Assembly (NCBI RefSeq): GCF_003418935.1
Contig: NZ_QVMT01000001.1
Location: 248,001-312,000, forward strand
Reading direction: 5' to 3'
Origin: Emticicia sp. C21
Lineage (GTDB): Bacteria > Bacteroidota > Bacteroidia > Cytophagales > Spirosomataceae
Length of the DNA: 64,000 nucleotides
Shown: positions 43,513-53,282 of the stretch, one piece after another
Layout: the number at the start of each line of letters is the position of its first letter
Numbering within the stretch: the stretch's first letter is position 1
Notes under the pieces: generated by a model
What the model saw: the letters and a program-made list of their open reading frames with translations, nothing else
Database searches by the model: none
Told to the model about the DNA's origin: nothing
Translations under genes and position numbers: made by a program

Positions 43513-43881
43513 ATGAAAAATCTGAAATCGGTTCTTTCTTTAGTTGTATTAATGACTGCCATGTCTTTGGCAAAAGCGCAAACTAATCAAAATTTCTACG
43601 TTGGTAACTGGGAGGTATTAGTAAAAGGCACACCACAAGGCGATATTAAAATGCCTATGTCATTCGAATTAAAAGATGATAAACTTGTAGGAAAAATTAC
43701 TAACCCTGAAACCAAAGAAGTAGCTACCATGACTTCGGTTGAAGTGAAAGGGGAAGAATTACATGCTGCTTTTTCAGCTGGTGGCTATGACCTGACTATG
43801 GTTATATCAAAGAAAGATGAAGAACACTTTGTAGGTAAGCTAATGGATATGATTGAGGTAGAAGGAACGAGATTAAAATAA
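43513..43881 (+). CDS. Small secreted beta-barrel protein
   Basis: The protein is 122 residues with signal peptide MKNLKSVLSLVVLMTAMSLAKA. The remainder (FYVGNWEVLVKGTPQGDIKMPMSFELKDDKLVGKI) is a short beta-rich domain resembling the end region of the preceding 1,240-residue protein. It follows by 30 bases, shares the downstream terminator, and is probably co-transcribed. No function is assigned. Confidence 0.65.
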   Translation: MKNLKSVLSLVVLMTAMSLAKAQTNQNFYVGNWEVLVKGTPQGDIKMPMSFELKDDKLVGKITNPETKEVATMTSVEVKGEELHAAFSAGGYDLTMVISKKDEEHFVGKLMDMIEVEGTRLK

Positions 43882-43908
43882 ATTGACCTAAATTATTCTA
43901 AGCAAATG

Positions 43909-43942
43909 CACCTTTGAGCCATGTCTCAAGGGTGTTTTTTTA
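43909..43942 (+). terminator. Terminator of the dehydrogenase operon
   Basis: CACCTTTGAG (43909-43918) pairs with CTCAAGGGTG (43925-43934, one G-T pair), followed by a run of T. Confidence 0.85.
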
Positions 43943-44280
43943 TATACACTTGTAAATAAAATAATCAGATTTACTAGGATATATCGGTTTCTTTACTACC
44001 TTAGCATAGTATTTCACAACCATCGTTATTTAAAAACCGCTAAAAGGCATTTGCTGTAGTTTATGAATCTGAATCTCTCTTTCCGAAAGAAATTTCTGGC
44101 ATGTATATGCTATAGGAGTCTGACTTATTCGTCGAAAATTCATCATCGCTTGTATTATTCTTTCTATTTAGTTTTTCAAGATCCCGAATATAATTTTATC
44201 TGCTAAAGTCGTTTACTACCTCTTTATAAACAACTGCTATACTGTAATCATTATCGAACATTATAACCTCCTCTACTTTT
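43943..44280. other. Gene-free stretch
   Basis: No frame, hairpin array or repeat was recognised in these 338 bases apart from AT-rich sequence. Confidence 0.3.
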
Positions 44281-44769
44281 ATGATTTTTCTACAAGCCAG
44301 CCTATTCCCGACTGAGTTTTATCTCGTTATTCCGCATGTCATTTTAGCGCATCTTTGCGGTGTTCATTATCTTTTCTGGCAGATTCAGCCACGGTATCCG
44401 CATTATAGCACATTTGGAAAAATTTCCAGTTGGATAGCCTTTCTCATCATCGTTTGGCTGGCATTTTATGCCCTTCCTATCTGGATTACAATATTTGGTG
44501 TAGTGTCAAAGGCATCGGCCTTGGCAGCCAACAATTTTACAATTGCCTTAGTTGCCTTGTTTTTCGGAGGCTTAATGATTCTGGAGTCTTTTATTGTTTA
44601 CAATCACTTTTTCAAAAAAAGATTACCTGTATTTTCATCGAGCTATTTCGCTCTGTCGGTAATTATCAGCATCATTGCATTTATAGGCACATTCGCTATG
44701 TTTGCCTTTCTTACTAAGGACGTTATCCTGACTGAATTAGGCCATCTGAATTATGCGATTTTATATTGA
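44281..44769 (+). CDS. Hypothetical four-helix membrane protein
   Basis: The protein is 162 residues with four hydrophobic helices (about 12-30, 48-72, 82-105, 125-150). The signature FGKISSWIAFLIIVWLAFYALPIWITIFGVVS has no recognised family. It converges on the histidine kinase gene across an inverted repeat. Confidence 0.5.
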   Translation: MIFLQASLFPTEFYLVIPHVILAHLCGVHYLFWQIQPRYPHYSTFGKISSWIAFLIIVWLAFYALPIWITIFGVVSKASALAANNFTIALVALFFGGLMILESFIVYNHFFKKRLPVFSSSYFALSVIISIIAFIGTFAMFAFLTKDVILTELGHLNYAILY

Positions 44770-44854
44770 GTGATTGAATGATTTAGTGAATGAGTGATTA
44801 TATGAATTTTACTATCGTTACTAATCACTCATTCACTAAAGCGCTCAATCACTT
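44768..44854. repeat. Near-perfect 33-bp inverted repeat (AGTGA family, copy 3)
   Basis: 44768-44800 (GAGTGATTGAATGATTTAGT...) pairs with 44822-44854 at about 29 of 33 positions. It lies between two convergent genes and overlaps the stop of the first. It is the best-preserved of three related copies. Confidence 0.7.
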
Positions 44855-44860
44855 AATTCT

Positions 44861-47575
44861 TCAGTCTCCTATCGGAAAATACATGTCAAACGATGCGCCT
44901 TGCCCTAATTCGCCGGAAGCGGTAATAATTCCGTTGTGGTTTTCAACAATTTTCTTTACAATGGCAAGGCCAATACCTGTGCCTGGGTATTCATCTTTGC
45001 CATGTAGACGTTTGAATACTTGAAAAACAGCCTCATTATATTCAGACTCAAAGCCAATACCATTATCTTTAAAACTAATATGATAATAATCTAAATTCTT
45101 ATCAATACCAGGTTTATCGATAGCACCACCAGGCAACAATTCATAGTCAATTTTAATTATTGGATTCTCGTCAGTCTTTGAAAACTTCAAGGCATTAGTC
45201 AATAAATTAGTAAATAATTGTTCAAACTGATACCGCACTATACGCAATGCCGGTAATGCAGGCGATTCAATAATGGCATCTTTTTGTTGAATAGACTCTT
45301 TTAGTTGTTCTAATATGCCCTCCAACAAGTCATTTAGATCTGTCTCTTCAAAATGTCTTTCTGCAGTGTTGGCACGAGAATAGGCTAGTAAATCTAGTAT
45401 CAATTGCTGCATGCGTTTGGAAGCATTTTGCAGTCGCCCAAAATAATCTTTACCTTTATCTGACAGACTGTCTTTTTCAATTTCCAGAATACGGGCTGAG
45501 AAAGTCTGAATTTTACGCAGGGGTTCTTGTAAATCATGACTCGCTACATAAGCAAACTGAGCCAATTCATTATTGAGTTTGCTTAGCCCCTCATTTGATT
45601 CCTCTAATTGTTGCGTACGCTGTTTTACCTGTTCCTCCAATTCATCAGTAAACAACTTCCAGTCATGCACATCAGTACTGGTTCCTACCCACATAATGAT
45701 GTTACCATCTTCATCTTTCTGTGGAACGGCACGGCTTAACTGCCAACGATAGTTCCCATCATTTCTTCTTAACCGATGTTCAGCCTTAAATAAATCTCCT
45801 TCTTCTATGGCTGCAAGCCAGGCTTTATTAATGCTTTCTTTCTCTTCAGAGTGCACCAACTTTAACCATCCCTCCTGCCCCAATTCTTCAGCTGTAAGAC
45901 CAGAATAATCGTATACTGACTGATTAAAATAGTGCATTTTTCCTTCAGCATCACTTGTCCAGATATGCTGTGGCATAGAATCAGCCAACAATCTGAACAC
46001 TTCCTCTCTTTTCTCCAGCTCTTTCTGGTAGTTCATTTCACTGGTTATATCCCGAAGCGTTCCCATCATTTTGTAAGGGATGCCACTTTCGTTATATAAT
46101 ACCTTTCCTTTACCCTCCATCCAGTGAACACTCTTATCTTTCCATACAAGTCTTGAGATATAATGTAAAATCCCTGTACGATAAGCCTCCTCAAAAGCCC
46201 TTTTTCTTACTGGCAAATCATCAGGATGCAAGTGTGCCACCAATTGCTCATGAGTTAATACAGCATCTTGTGGATAGCCAAATATTTCAAGATACCTTGT
46301 TGAGTACTCTACTTCTCTTGTTATCAGATTAAGATCCCAAGTACCCAGATCACTGGCTTCAATCAATATTTTCAGCCTTTCTTCATTTTCAGTAATTATA
46401 CGTTCATTATGCTTTTGGGCGGTAATATCGCGCGCAATCTTCGAAGCTCCGATTATTTCTCCATCCTTATTTTTCACTGGTGAAATGGTCAGAGAAATAT
46501 CTATTATCTGGCCATCCTTCCTGACCCGCTGGGTCTCAAAATGTTCTATCCTTTCGCCTTTTTTCAAAAGGCTAGTAATCTCGTCTTCTTCTTGTAATCG
46601 GTTTTCTGGTATTAGTTTAGAGACATTTTGACCTATCATTTCGGAAGCTTCATAACCCATAATTCTGTGTCCGGCTTCATTCCAACTAGTTACAATACCA
46701 TCTAAACTTTTACTTAGAATCAAATCATCCGATGACTCCACAATGGCAGCCAAAGTAGCCATTTTTTCTTCAGTGGCCTTATTCTCAGTAATATCTTTAA
46801 CTGTCCCTAAAAGCCTGACAGGCATACCCTCTTGATTATAATATACTTTAGCACTGGTTTCTATCCATTTTTTCGTTCCATCCTGCTGATTAATAACAAA
46901 CTGGTAACTTAAAAGCCCTGATTTTAAAGATTGCTGGTAAATTAGTTTACGATTTTCCTCATCGTTCAGTTTCAATATTTCCAAATACTTCTCCAGGCTA
47001 ATAGATCCTTCTAAGTCAAACATATTATTCATAATGTCAGATGAAAGTACTTCTCCTGTCAATATATTATAATCGTAGATACCAATATTACTTGCATCGA
47101 CCGCCAAACGCATTCTTTCTTCCAACTCTTCTACTTTTTTACGAGTAATAATTTGTTCTGTAATATCATAGCCTGATAGAATGATGCCTATGGTTTCACC
47201 TTTTGAATTTAATACAGGTTGAAATGTAAAATTGCCATAAGCCTCTCTTGCTTTACCATCTTCCTGCTTAAAGCTAAAATGTATTTCATTACCTACATAA
47301 GTTATTTTTGAGGTATATACCTTATCTAAAATATCCAGGAAACCTTGTTCCCTCAGCTCTGGTAGCGTTTCTTCAACTGTTTTTCCGATTAATTCTCGTT
47401 GTCCGACAAAGTGTAGATAAGATGGATTTGCCAGATCATAAGTATAGTCAGCACCCCGTAACACACAGAAAATACCCGATGCCTGCTTGAAAAAATTATA
47501 AATAGCCTGTTGGAAGTCTAATTGAACAGCTAGTTGTGAATCATCAGGTATTACTAACGATGATTGAATACTCAT
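44861..47575 (-). CDS. Cytoplasmic histidine kinase with five PAS domains
   Basis: The protein is 904 residues without membrane segments. Five PAS/PAC units occupy about 20-135, 150-265, 270-395, 400-525 and 530-650, each ending in a DITE/DITA-like PAC motif. A HisKA domain follows with FAYVASHDLQEPLRKI (H680), then the HATPase domain with LLTNALKFSK (N box), KDNGIGFE and GTGIGLAIVKKI. It should sense an internal cue such as redox or a small ligand. The response regulator at 47877-48293 lies upstream on the same strand and is its likely partner. No output domain of its own is present. Confidence 0.93.
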   Translation of the reverse strand: MSIQSSLVIPDDSQLAVQLDFQQAIYNFFKQASGIFCVLRGADYTYDLANPSYLHFVGQRELIGKTVEETLPELREQGFLDILDKVYTSKITYVGNEIHFSFKQEDGKAREAYGNFTFQPVLNSKGETIGIILSGYDITEQIITRKKVEELEERMRLAVDASNIGIYDYNILTGEVLSSDIMNNMFDLEGSISLEKYLEILKLNDEENRKLIYQQSLKSGLLSYQFVINQQDGTKKWIETSAKVYYNQEGMPVRLLGTVKDITENKATEEKMATLAAIVESSDDLILSKSLDGIVTSWNEAGHRIMGYEASEMIGQNVSKLIPENRLQEEDEITSLLKKGERIEHFETQRVRKDGQIIDISLTISPVKNKDGEIIGASKIARDITAQKHNERIITENEERLKILIEASDLGTWDLNLITREVEYSTRYLEIFGYPQDAVLTHEQLVAHLHPDDLPVRKRAFEEAYRTGILHYISRLVWKDKSVHWMEGKGKVLYNESGIPYKMMGTLRDITSEMNYQKELEKREEVFRLLADSMPQHIWTSDAEGKMHYFNQSVYDYSGLTAEELGQEGWLKLVHSEEKESINKAWLAAIEEGDLFKAEHRLRRNDGNYRWQLSRAVPQKDEDGNIIMWVGTSTDVHDWKLFTDELEEQVKQRTQQLEESNEGLSKLNNELAQFAYVASHDLQEPLRKIQTFSARILEIEKDSLSDKGKDYFGRLQNASKRMQQLILDLLAYSRANTAERHFEETDLNDLLEGILEQLKESIQQKDAIIESPALPALRIVRYQFEQLFTNLLTNALKFSKTDENPIIKIDYELLPGGAIDKPGIDKNLDYYHISFKDNGIGFESEYNEAVFQVFKRLHGKDEYPGTGIGLAIVKKIVENHNGIITASGELGQGASFDMYFPIGD

Positions 47576-47710
47576 GGTAGTGAATCCGGTTAAAATTCAA
47601 AAATGCTAAGGTTAACATTAATTTTAATACAAATATAGCGAATTTTGTGAATTTTTGCTTGAGTCACTCTAAATGAGTAAATGTATGAAGAAGAGTTTTT
47701 GGTGCAATCA

Positions 47711-47751
47711 GACTCACAAGTTTGAGTCGGTTGACATTAGTAATTGTCAAC
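47711..47751. repeat. Two adjacent hairpins between response regulator and kinase genes
   Basis: GACTCA/TGAGTC (47711-47716 and 47723-47728) is followed directly by GTTGACA/TGTCAAC (47730-47736 and 47745-47751). They fall in the gap on the minus strand between the regulator stop and the kinase start, perhaps an internal RNA end or a regulatory site. Otherwise 47576-47876 holds nothing recognisable. Confidence 0.4.
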
Positions 47752-47876
47752 GATTAATAGTATAAAGTATAAAACCTGGCATATGACTATAATCAGGGCA
47801 TTAGAAAACTAATGATTCTATAGGATTATACTAAGCAGACAAAATTTAGAGAAGCCTTCCTCCTTTATTTGAAATG

Positions 47877-48293
47877 CTATTTAAAATAAATAGGCAGGCT
47901 CATTTCTCGTTCTGAAGTAAGTATTTTTTTTATGGTTTCAATGTAATCATTGTAAGAATCAGGTTTAGTTACAAATAGATTGGCACCTGCGAGATAGGCT
48001 TTCTCTACCTGATTTTTATTTTTATCGCTGGTTAATACTACAGAAAAAGTATTATTCCATTTATTATCTTTTCTGATTTCTTTTAAACACTGAATACCGC
48101 TCTTTTTGGGTATATTCATATCCAATACTACTACATTGTATGTCGGCGATTGAGGAGATTTGAGCTTATCCATCAATTCTTTCCCATCATTTACAATCGT
48201 AAGCATAGCTGAGATATGTGCTTCTTCTAAGGCTTCCTGAAATATCTCCTGATATTCTGCATCTTTTTCGGCTAAAACAATATTAATATACAT
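47877..48293 (-). CDS. Single-domain response regulator (Rcp1-like)
   Basis: The protein is 138 residues from the ATG at 48293. It is a receiver-only protein similar to the one at 37628-38047: E-K-D in place of the acidic triad E-D-D, D58 (VVLDMNIPKKSG), LTSDKN and FVTKPDSY. The paired aspartate usual at the second acidic position is lysine, which may weaken Mg2+ binding. It lies 301 bases upstream of the PAS kinase on the same strand. Confidence 0.85.
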   Translation of the reverse strand: MYINIVLAEKDAEYQEIFQEALEEAHISAMLTIVNDGKELMDKLKSPQSPTYNVVVLDMNIPKKSGIQCLKEIRKDNKWNNTFSVVLTSDKNKNQVEKAYLAGANLFVTKPDSYNDYIETIKKILTSEREMSLPIYFK

Positions 48294-48807
48294 ACAAACA
48301 TACGTATTTAGTTCTGACAATATAGCTACCAGTAAAATGTAAAGCACTGACGTTATATAAGAGAAAAGCACAAACTTTTAAAAGGGAAAGGAAGAAGGTT
48401 CTAATGGTGTTTTATAAATAGAAGCACTTTATAATAAAAGAATACAGCTATTAATTAAATAGTAGAAAAAAAAAATATGCCAAAGTAAAATTGACAGAAA
48501 AGAGCATTTTTTTACCACTAATACAAATGTAAACAAATAAAATGTAGAATTGTTTACATAAACTCTCAAAATAATATAATTTAACGGTAAGTTAATATAG
48601 AAGCAAATAGGGCAATGGCAGAACGGTAAGAATGATTCTTTTGGAGGGGATAGATAGAAATGAAGAGAGAATGCTGCTAGTTCAGCATTCTCTCCTGTAC
48701 AATTGTACAATCTATTTACTTCTGTAATAAGCGGACTTAAGTCAGCGAAATAATTAATCACTAAGTGCGCTCTTCTCTTGCAAAAAGTTTCGAGCTATTC
48801 TTTGATC
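48294..48807. other. Gene-free stretch with a hairpin and a palindrome
   Basis: GAGAGAATGCTG (48665-48676) and CAGCATTCTCTC (48683-48694) form a 12-bp stem, and TGTACAATTGTACA (48696-48709) is a perfect palindrome next to it. No terminator-like T run follows. The rest is AT-rich with no gene. Confidence 0.5.
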
Positions 48808-50442
48808 TTACTTAGACGTATTTATCAACCCCAAAGCAAAGTCTAACTCTACATTCTTATGTTGCAATACATCTTCAATAGATGGTATAATCTGATAATC
48901 AGGTATGGTGCCTCTATCAGGATATTGCGCTTTTTTTACAGCATTAATGTATTTATAGAGCGGAATACTAACTGAAATCTGGCTATTAGAAAGAATGATT
49001 TCTGTGCTTCCGCCTGATGTATTGCCATAGTATCCACCACCCGTTTCTTCGCCGATAAAAATTGCTCTGTCATTACTACGGGCAGTAGCGCAGAAATCCG
49101 CTGTGGTTGAAAAACTAAATCCATTAGTCAGGATAAAAACTTTGCCTTTGAAACTATTTGGTTGTGGTTTTTGAGCACCCAATAAAGGATTTTCATCTAC
49201 TTTTACTACATGTGTATTTGAAGCTTTAGAGAAAAAATACCTGAAAGATTTCTGGCTCAGATAACTGTACAACAATGCACCATAATCGTCTGCCCCTCCT
49301 CCATTATCTCTCACATCCACAATCAGACTACTGATTTTTTTATTCTTTATCGCTGTAAAAGCACTATCAAGAAAGCCACCAAAATCTATATTTGCCCGAC
49401 CGAGTCTACCTTCATCAAATGTTTTAACAGTCAATAGTGCAGATGAAGTATTCAAAAAAGCTAATTGCAAAGGTCTTGGGTTGCTTTGTTTCTTTTGATA
49501 TTCACAGGCAAAGTCTTTTGTAGCTTTGCTGGCAATTGTCAGGGTTTCTACTGTCCCGTTTTTAGACTTATATTGCACTTCGAAAGTATCTTTGTTTCCG
49601 AAAATCCAATGGTATAGAATCGGGAAAGCTCCATCGTTCAATTGTTGCCGTTTTTTAGTTCTGATTGTACCGTCAGACGGCAGATATCTGTAAATTTTGT
49701 CTGTAATTTCTTTAATGGTTTTACCATCAATTTTTACTATTTCAGTTCTGGCAATTAAGCCTTCTACCCCTCCGCAAAGTACATAAGCTTTATCATTGAC
49801 AAAATATGGGTACAATGGAAATACCTTTTCATGATCGTTATAATAGATCATCAACAGGTTAGGTATATTACTCCTTGTATGTCCATCCTCTAAAGTACTT
49901 ATTACCTCCAGAATCAATTTGCCGAATTCTAGCGCTGTCATAGACTGGTTCAATGTTGCATAACAACTATCCATAAACCTATCCATTTGTTGCTTGCTTT
50001 TATAGGTGTAGAGTCCTGCATGATCTTTTTCCAGTCCTTCCCTGAAAGCTTTGAAGTCCTGCTGTAACTGGGTAGGTGCAATCAGCTTATTTGGTTTCGC
50101 TTCGGTGGCAATCTGACTGGCTTTTACGATGGTTGAAATTCGGGTATAGCAAGTATCCTTACCATTTAGTACAATCAAAAAATCGTAGGTTTTATTGGGT
50201 GATACATCAAATGTAATAGAGTCAACATCGGTATAAAACGTAATGCGTTTTTCAACGATAGGTTCCAAAGCCTGATATATATCAGGCTTTGCTTCCGGTG
50301 TGAGATTCCAGACCCCTTTCTGGAAAATCTTTCCATCACGTACATCTACTTTCTTCGATTTTGCCTTGATAACAGGCAAAGATTGGGCATAATCACACTG
50401 AATAAACAGCAGATTAATTGCCAGAAAAATAAGGTATTTCAT
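48808..50442 (-). CDS. Secreted S41-family peptidase
   Basis: The protein is 544 residues from the ATG at 50442 with signal peptide MKYLIFLAINLLFIQCDYA (a cysteine occurs near the cleavage site). The C-terminal half (about 320-510) is an S41 tail-specific protease domain: LIVDVRDNGGGADDYG, then FILTNGFSFSTTADFCATARSN with the nucleophilic serine region, and IFIGEETGGGYYGNTSGG. No PDZ domain is recognised. It is the last gene of a four-gene unit with sigma and anti-sigma genes, its ATG 3 bases before the previous stop ends, so it is the likely effector of that sigma system. Confidence 0.85.
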   Translation of the reverse strand: MKYLIFLAINLLFIQCDYAQSLPVIKAKSKKVDVRDGKIFQKGVWNLTPEAKPDIYQALEPIVEKRITFYTDVDSITFDVSPNKTYDFLIVLNGKDTCYTRISTIVKASQIATEAKPNKLIAPTQLQQDFKAFREGLEKDHAGLYTYKSKQQMDRFMDSCYATLNQSMTALEFGKLILEVISTLEDGHTRSNIPNLLMIYYNDHEKVFPLYPYFVNDKAYVLCGGVEGLIARTEIVKIDGKTIKEITDKIYRYLPSDGTIRTKKRQQLNDGAFPILYHWIFGNKDTFEVQYKSKNGTVETLTIASKATKDFACEYQKKQSNPRPLQLAFLNTSSALLTVKTFDEGRLGRANIDFGGFLDSAFTAIKNKKISSLIVDVRDNGGGADDYGALLYSYLSQKSFRYFFSKASNTHVVKVDENPLLGAQKPQPNSFKGKVFILTNGFSFSTTADFCATARSNDRAIFIGEETGGGYYGNTSGGSTEIILSNSQISVSIPLYKYINAVKKAQYPDRGTIPDYQIIPSIEDVLQHKNVELDFALGLINTSK

Positions 50443-50444
50443 AA

Positions 50445-50867
50445 TCAATCAGCGTTTTTCTCAGATTGTTTCAAGAAAAGGAAATAACCCAGAAAGCTTA
50501 CGGCAATACTGAACGCCATAATAGCCAGAGAATGGATACCCAAAGGCTGGGTATAATGAATGGCTGTTAAAGCCACACCTAAGCCCGCAAGAATAGCAAA
50601 CCATTTTACGTTGGCATTCAGGTCTTCTTTTGGATTAGTCTTCAAGACAGACGCAACAACGCTATCAGGCACACCCTTGTCGACAATTTTATTTTTCAGT
50701 TTATTATCCATCAGGCGTTTCATAATGGCCAGAATAAACCACATAAACAGACCTAAGGTAAAAATCATGGAGGCCACTCTGAAAACTTCTGGTGCATAGA
50801 GCCCGTCTTGTGCATATGCAAAAACAGGACAGAGGCTGGCTAATAAAATGATAACTGGCTTTTTCAT
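50445..50867 (-). CDS. Membrane protein of the sigma operon (DUF6249-like)
   Basis: The protein is 140 residues. A signal-like N-terminus (MKKPVIILLASLCPVFAYAQ) is followed by three membrane helices (VASMIFTLGLFMWFILAIM, WFAILAGLGVALTAIHY, LAIMAFSIAVSFLGYFLFL). Its family is uncertain. It sits between the anti-sigma-like gene and the S41 peptidase and is likely co-transcribed. Confidence 0.55.
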   Translation of the reverse strand: MKKPVIILLASLCPVFAYAQDGLYAPEVFRVASMIFTLGLFMWFILAIMKRLMDNKLKNKIVDKGVPDSVVASVLKTNPKEDLNANVKWFAILAGLGVALTAIHYTQPLGIHSLAIMAFSIAVSFLGYFLFLKQSEKNAD

Positions 50868-50932
50868 ATTTTATATTTATGTTAATGTTTTATATCAGAT
50901 TAGATAGCTAACTCCCTTATTTGTTGCAATGA

Positions 50933-51376
50933 TTAATAAAAATTTAGTACTTTCATTTGTACTTTATATCGCTGATACATGTCTATACCCAAGAAAACCA
51001 TCACTCCAAAAGAGGTTAAAATCACTAAACCTACAAGAATAGGTTGTAGGTAAAAGAATAGGTTTGTCAGGCTATTACCAAACACATATCCTGCAACGCC
51101 AATCATTAAAGCCACTACAGCAGCAATCGAAAATACAAATGGTTTGTCCTGCACTGGTTTTGATTGTGGTAACTGCTCAATTACCAAATCGGCCAAATCA
51201 AAATCAAACATTACTTGCTCTTGAGATTCAATGCCCTCAAACAATAGTTGATATGCCTGCACTTGCTGCTGGCAATGTGGGCAATGCTGTATGTGGTCAG
51301 TCCATACCTTAGGGCAATTTTCAGTCTCTAAGGCATATCGTTGAATTTCTTCATCAGTCAGATGTATATTTTTCAT
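50933..51376 (-). CDS. Anti-sigma factor-like zinc-finger membrane protein
   Basis: The protein is 147 residues. An N-terminal HIQHCPHCQQQV (HxxxCxxC zinc site of the ZAS/zf-HC2 type, residues 28-39) precedes two membrane helices (about 80-100 and 110-130). It starts 4 bases inside the end of the sigma gene (ATGA overlap), the usual coupling for an anti-sigma that binds its partner at the membrane. Confidence 0.7.
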   Translation of the reverse strand: MKNIHLTDEEIQRYALETENCPKVWTDHIQHCPHCQQQVQAYQLLFEGIESQEQVMFDFDLADLVIEQLPQSKPVQDKPFVFSIAAVVALMIGVAGYVFGNSLTNLFFYLQPILVGLVILTSFGVMVFLGIDMYQRYKVQMKVLNFY

Positions 51377-51978
51377 AATGCTTCCTTTTTATAAGTGAGC
51401 AATAAATTATCTTTTAGTAATTTTCGGGCTCTCGATAAATAGCTTTTCACAGTCCCTTCCGGCAACTGCGTTATTTCTGTTATTTCAGCATAGCTCAATT
51501 CTTCGTTATGATAAAGTGTAATCAACGTTTTATAAATGGGCGAAAGTTTGTCAATTTCTATTTTCAGAATGGCAGAAAGCTCCTGTTTAAAAAAAATACT
51601 TTCTGTTTCACTCACAAACGGGTCAATCGCGTAATTGAGCTTCTCTAAAATTTCGTTTTCTTCTTCATCATTGACACTATCCAGTAAAACTAATTTCTTT
51701 TTTTCAAGGTATCCCAGACAACTATTATAAGCAATCTGGCCTATCCAGGTCGAAAGTTTTGATTGAAACTGAAAGGTATTCAGTTTCTGAAATGTTCTTA
51801 AATAAATATCCTGCGCAATATCTTTCCTATCAGCCGGATTCTTCACCATCTTGAAGACAATCTGTCCTACCAGGCCTTCAGTATTTTTCATGATAAGCCT
51901 GAAAGCATTAGTATCTCCGCCTAACACTCTACCGACCAAAACCTGGTCTGACACATTATTTTCTCTGATAGTGTTCAC
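51373..51978 (-). CDS. ECF-type RNA polymerase sigma factor
   Basis: The protein is 201 residues with a GTG start; the codon before it is a stop, so the frame cannot extend upstream. Region 2 (about 20-90) includes VFKMVKNPADRKDIAQDIYLRTFQKLNTF, and region 4 (about 125-190) has LITLYHNEELSYAEITEITQLPEGTVKSYLSRARKLLK. It heads a unit of anti-sigma, membrane protein and S41 peptidase genes and is divergent from a second ECF gene at 52132 across 153 bases. Confidence 0.88.
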   Translation of the reverse strand: MNTIRENNVSDQVLVGRVLGGDTNAFRLIMKNTEGLVGQIVFKMVKNPADRKDIAQDIYLRTFQKLNTFQFQSKLSTWIGQIAYNSCLGYLEKKKLVLLDSVNDEEENEILEKLNYAIDPFVSETESIFFKQELSAILKIEIDKLSPIYKTLITLYHNEELSYAEITEITQLPEGTVKSYLSRARKLLKDNLLLTYKKEAL

Positions 51979-52131
51979 TTAGGCATGAGACAGAAAAGCC
52001 CGAAAAATGTTGCAGTTAATTTACAAGTATTTCAAAAAACATAAAAAAATAAAATCTTTTTTCTCCCGCTGTGATTTTTTCATAAATCTGTATACTAATA
52101 GAGTAAGAAAATAAAAATCGCTCACCGTTAC

Positions 52132-52635
52132 GTGGACAAAAAGGAAAAATTTATAAAAGCCATCAAAGAGAATGAAAGTCTGATTTTCAAGATTACTTCG
52201 GTATATACGAATAATACCGACGATAAAGAAGACCTGGTGCAGGAAATCATTTATCAGCTCTGGAAATCTTTTGATTCTTTCAATCAACAATCTAGTTTAA
52301 GTACCTGGATGTATCGGGTGGCATTAAATGTGGCTATTTATCAGTTAAAGATTGCGAAGAGAAGAGTTTTTACAGTTGAGATTGATGAACATATATTAAA
52401 TTATCAGGATGAAGACAATAGTGCAATTGAACAGAAATGGGAATTGTTCAGACAGCAGATAGAGAGCCTTAACTTACTTGACAAAGCAATTGTGATGCTT
52501 TATTTAGACAATAAAAGTTATGACGAAATCGCCGAGATAATCGGTATAACGGTAAGCAATGTGGGCACTAAACTACAACGTATCAAAGAAAAATTAAGGA
52601 AACAAACTATAAATAACCAAAGTCATGGAACTTGA
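52132..52635 (+). CDS. ECF-type RNA polymerase sigma factor
   Basis: The protein is 167 residues with a GTG start. Region 2: YTNNTDDKEDLVQEIIYQLWKSFDSF and LSTWMYRVALNVAIYQLK; region 4: IVMLYLDNKSYDEIAEIIGITVSNVGTKLQRIKEKLRK. Its final codons overlap the ATG of the next gene, an anti-sigma-like membrane protein. This sigma/anti-sigma pair without an extra gene is frequent in Bacteroidota. Confidence 0.88.
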   Translation: MDKKEKFIKAIKENESLIFKITSVYTNNTDDKEDLVQEIIYQLWKSFDSFNQQSSLSTWMYRVALNVAIYQLKIAKRRVFTVEIDEHILNYQDEDNSAIEQKWELFRQQIESLNLLDKAIVMLYLDNKSYDEIAEIIGITVSNVGTKLQRIKEKLRKQTINNQSHGT

Positions 52636-53221
52636 CGAACTAAAAAATATATGGGATGAAGCAAGTAATCCCGCAGAAAAACAATCTTTTTTAAAACCAT
52701 TAACCATTGAAAAAATGACAAAAACCGGATACAAATCGAAACTAAAAAAAGTAATCTATCATGAAGCACTTGGTACCCTCTTTGCCTTTGGCGCTGTAGT
52801 ATATATGATTATGAATTTCAACAAACTAACTACTCCATTCTTTCAAGGGATAGGGATCATCACCATTATCATATTAGTAGTTCTGCCAACTATTAGTCTT
52901 GTCTTGCTTAGTCAGATTAATTCAGTAGGCGATGTAAGCCGCCCCTATGCCGAAACTCTGAAAACCTTTGCGACACAAAAGCTGCGCTTCATCAGGTTTC
53001 AGCAGGCAAATGTATTAGCGGCTTACATTCTGTTAGTATTCGTAATTCTGTTGATGCCTAAATTTACAGCAGGTAAAAGTCTTAACGAAAACAAATTTTT
53101 CTGGTCAGGTGCTATAGCTGTGGGCTATGTTTTTCTATCGTTTTTTTCTAGATGGGTTATTAAATACTATAGCAAATCCTTACAGCAGTCAGAGGAACTA
53201 TTGAGGGAATTGGAGATGTAA
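52625..53221 (+). CDS. Membrane anti-sigma-like protein
   Basis: The protein is 198 residues, overlapping the sigma gene by 11 bases. A cytoplasmic N-terminus (MELDELKNIWDEASNPAEKQ) precedes four helices (about 45-65, 75-95, 130-150, 155-175). It has no zinc motif. The coupling to the sigma gene makes an anti-sigma or sensor role likely. Confidence 0.65.
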   Translation: MELDELKNIWDEASNPAEKQSFLKPLTIEKMTKTGYKSKLKKVIYHEALGTLFAFGAVVYMIMNFNKLTTPFFQGIGIITIIILVVLPTISLVLLSQINSVGDVSRPYAETLKTFATQKLRFIRFQQANVLAAYILLVFVILLMPKFTAGKSLNENKFFWSGAIAVGYVFLSFFSRWVIKYYSKSLQQSEELLRELEM

Positions 53222-53282
53222 AATTAAAAAGGGAGGGCGAGTAAAATTACTACTACTTGCCCTATTAAAAACACAGTAGCTA

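Noticed and set aside
48429-48761. 110-residue minus-strand frame
   Set aside because: Composition is that of AT-rich non-coding DNA (many F, Y, L, I); it covers the hairpin and palindrome.
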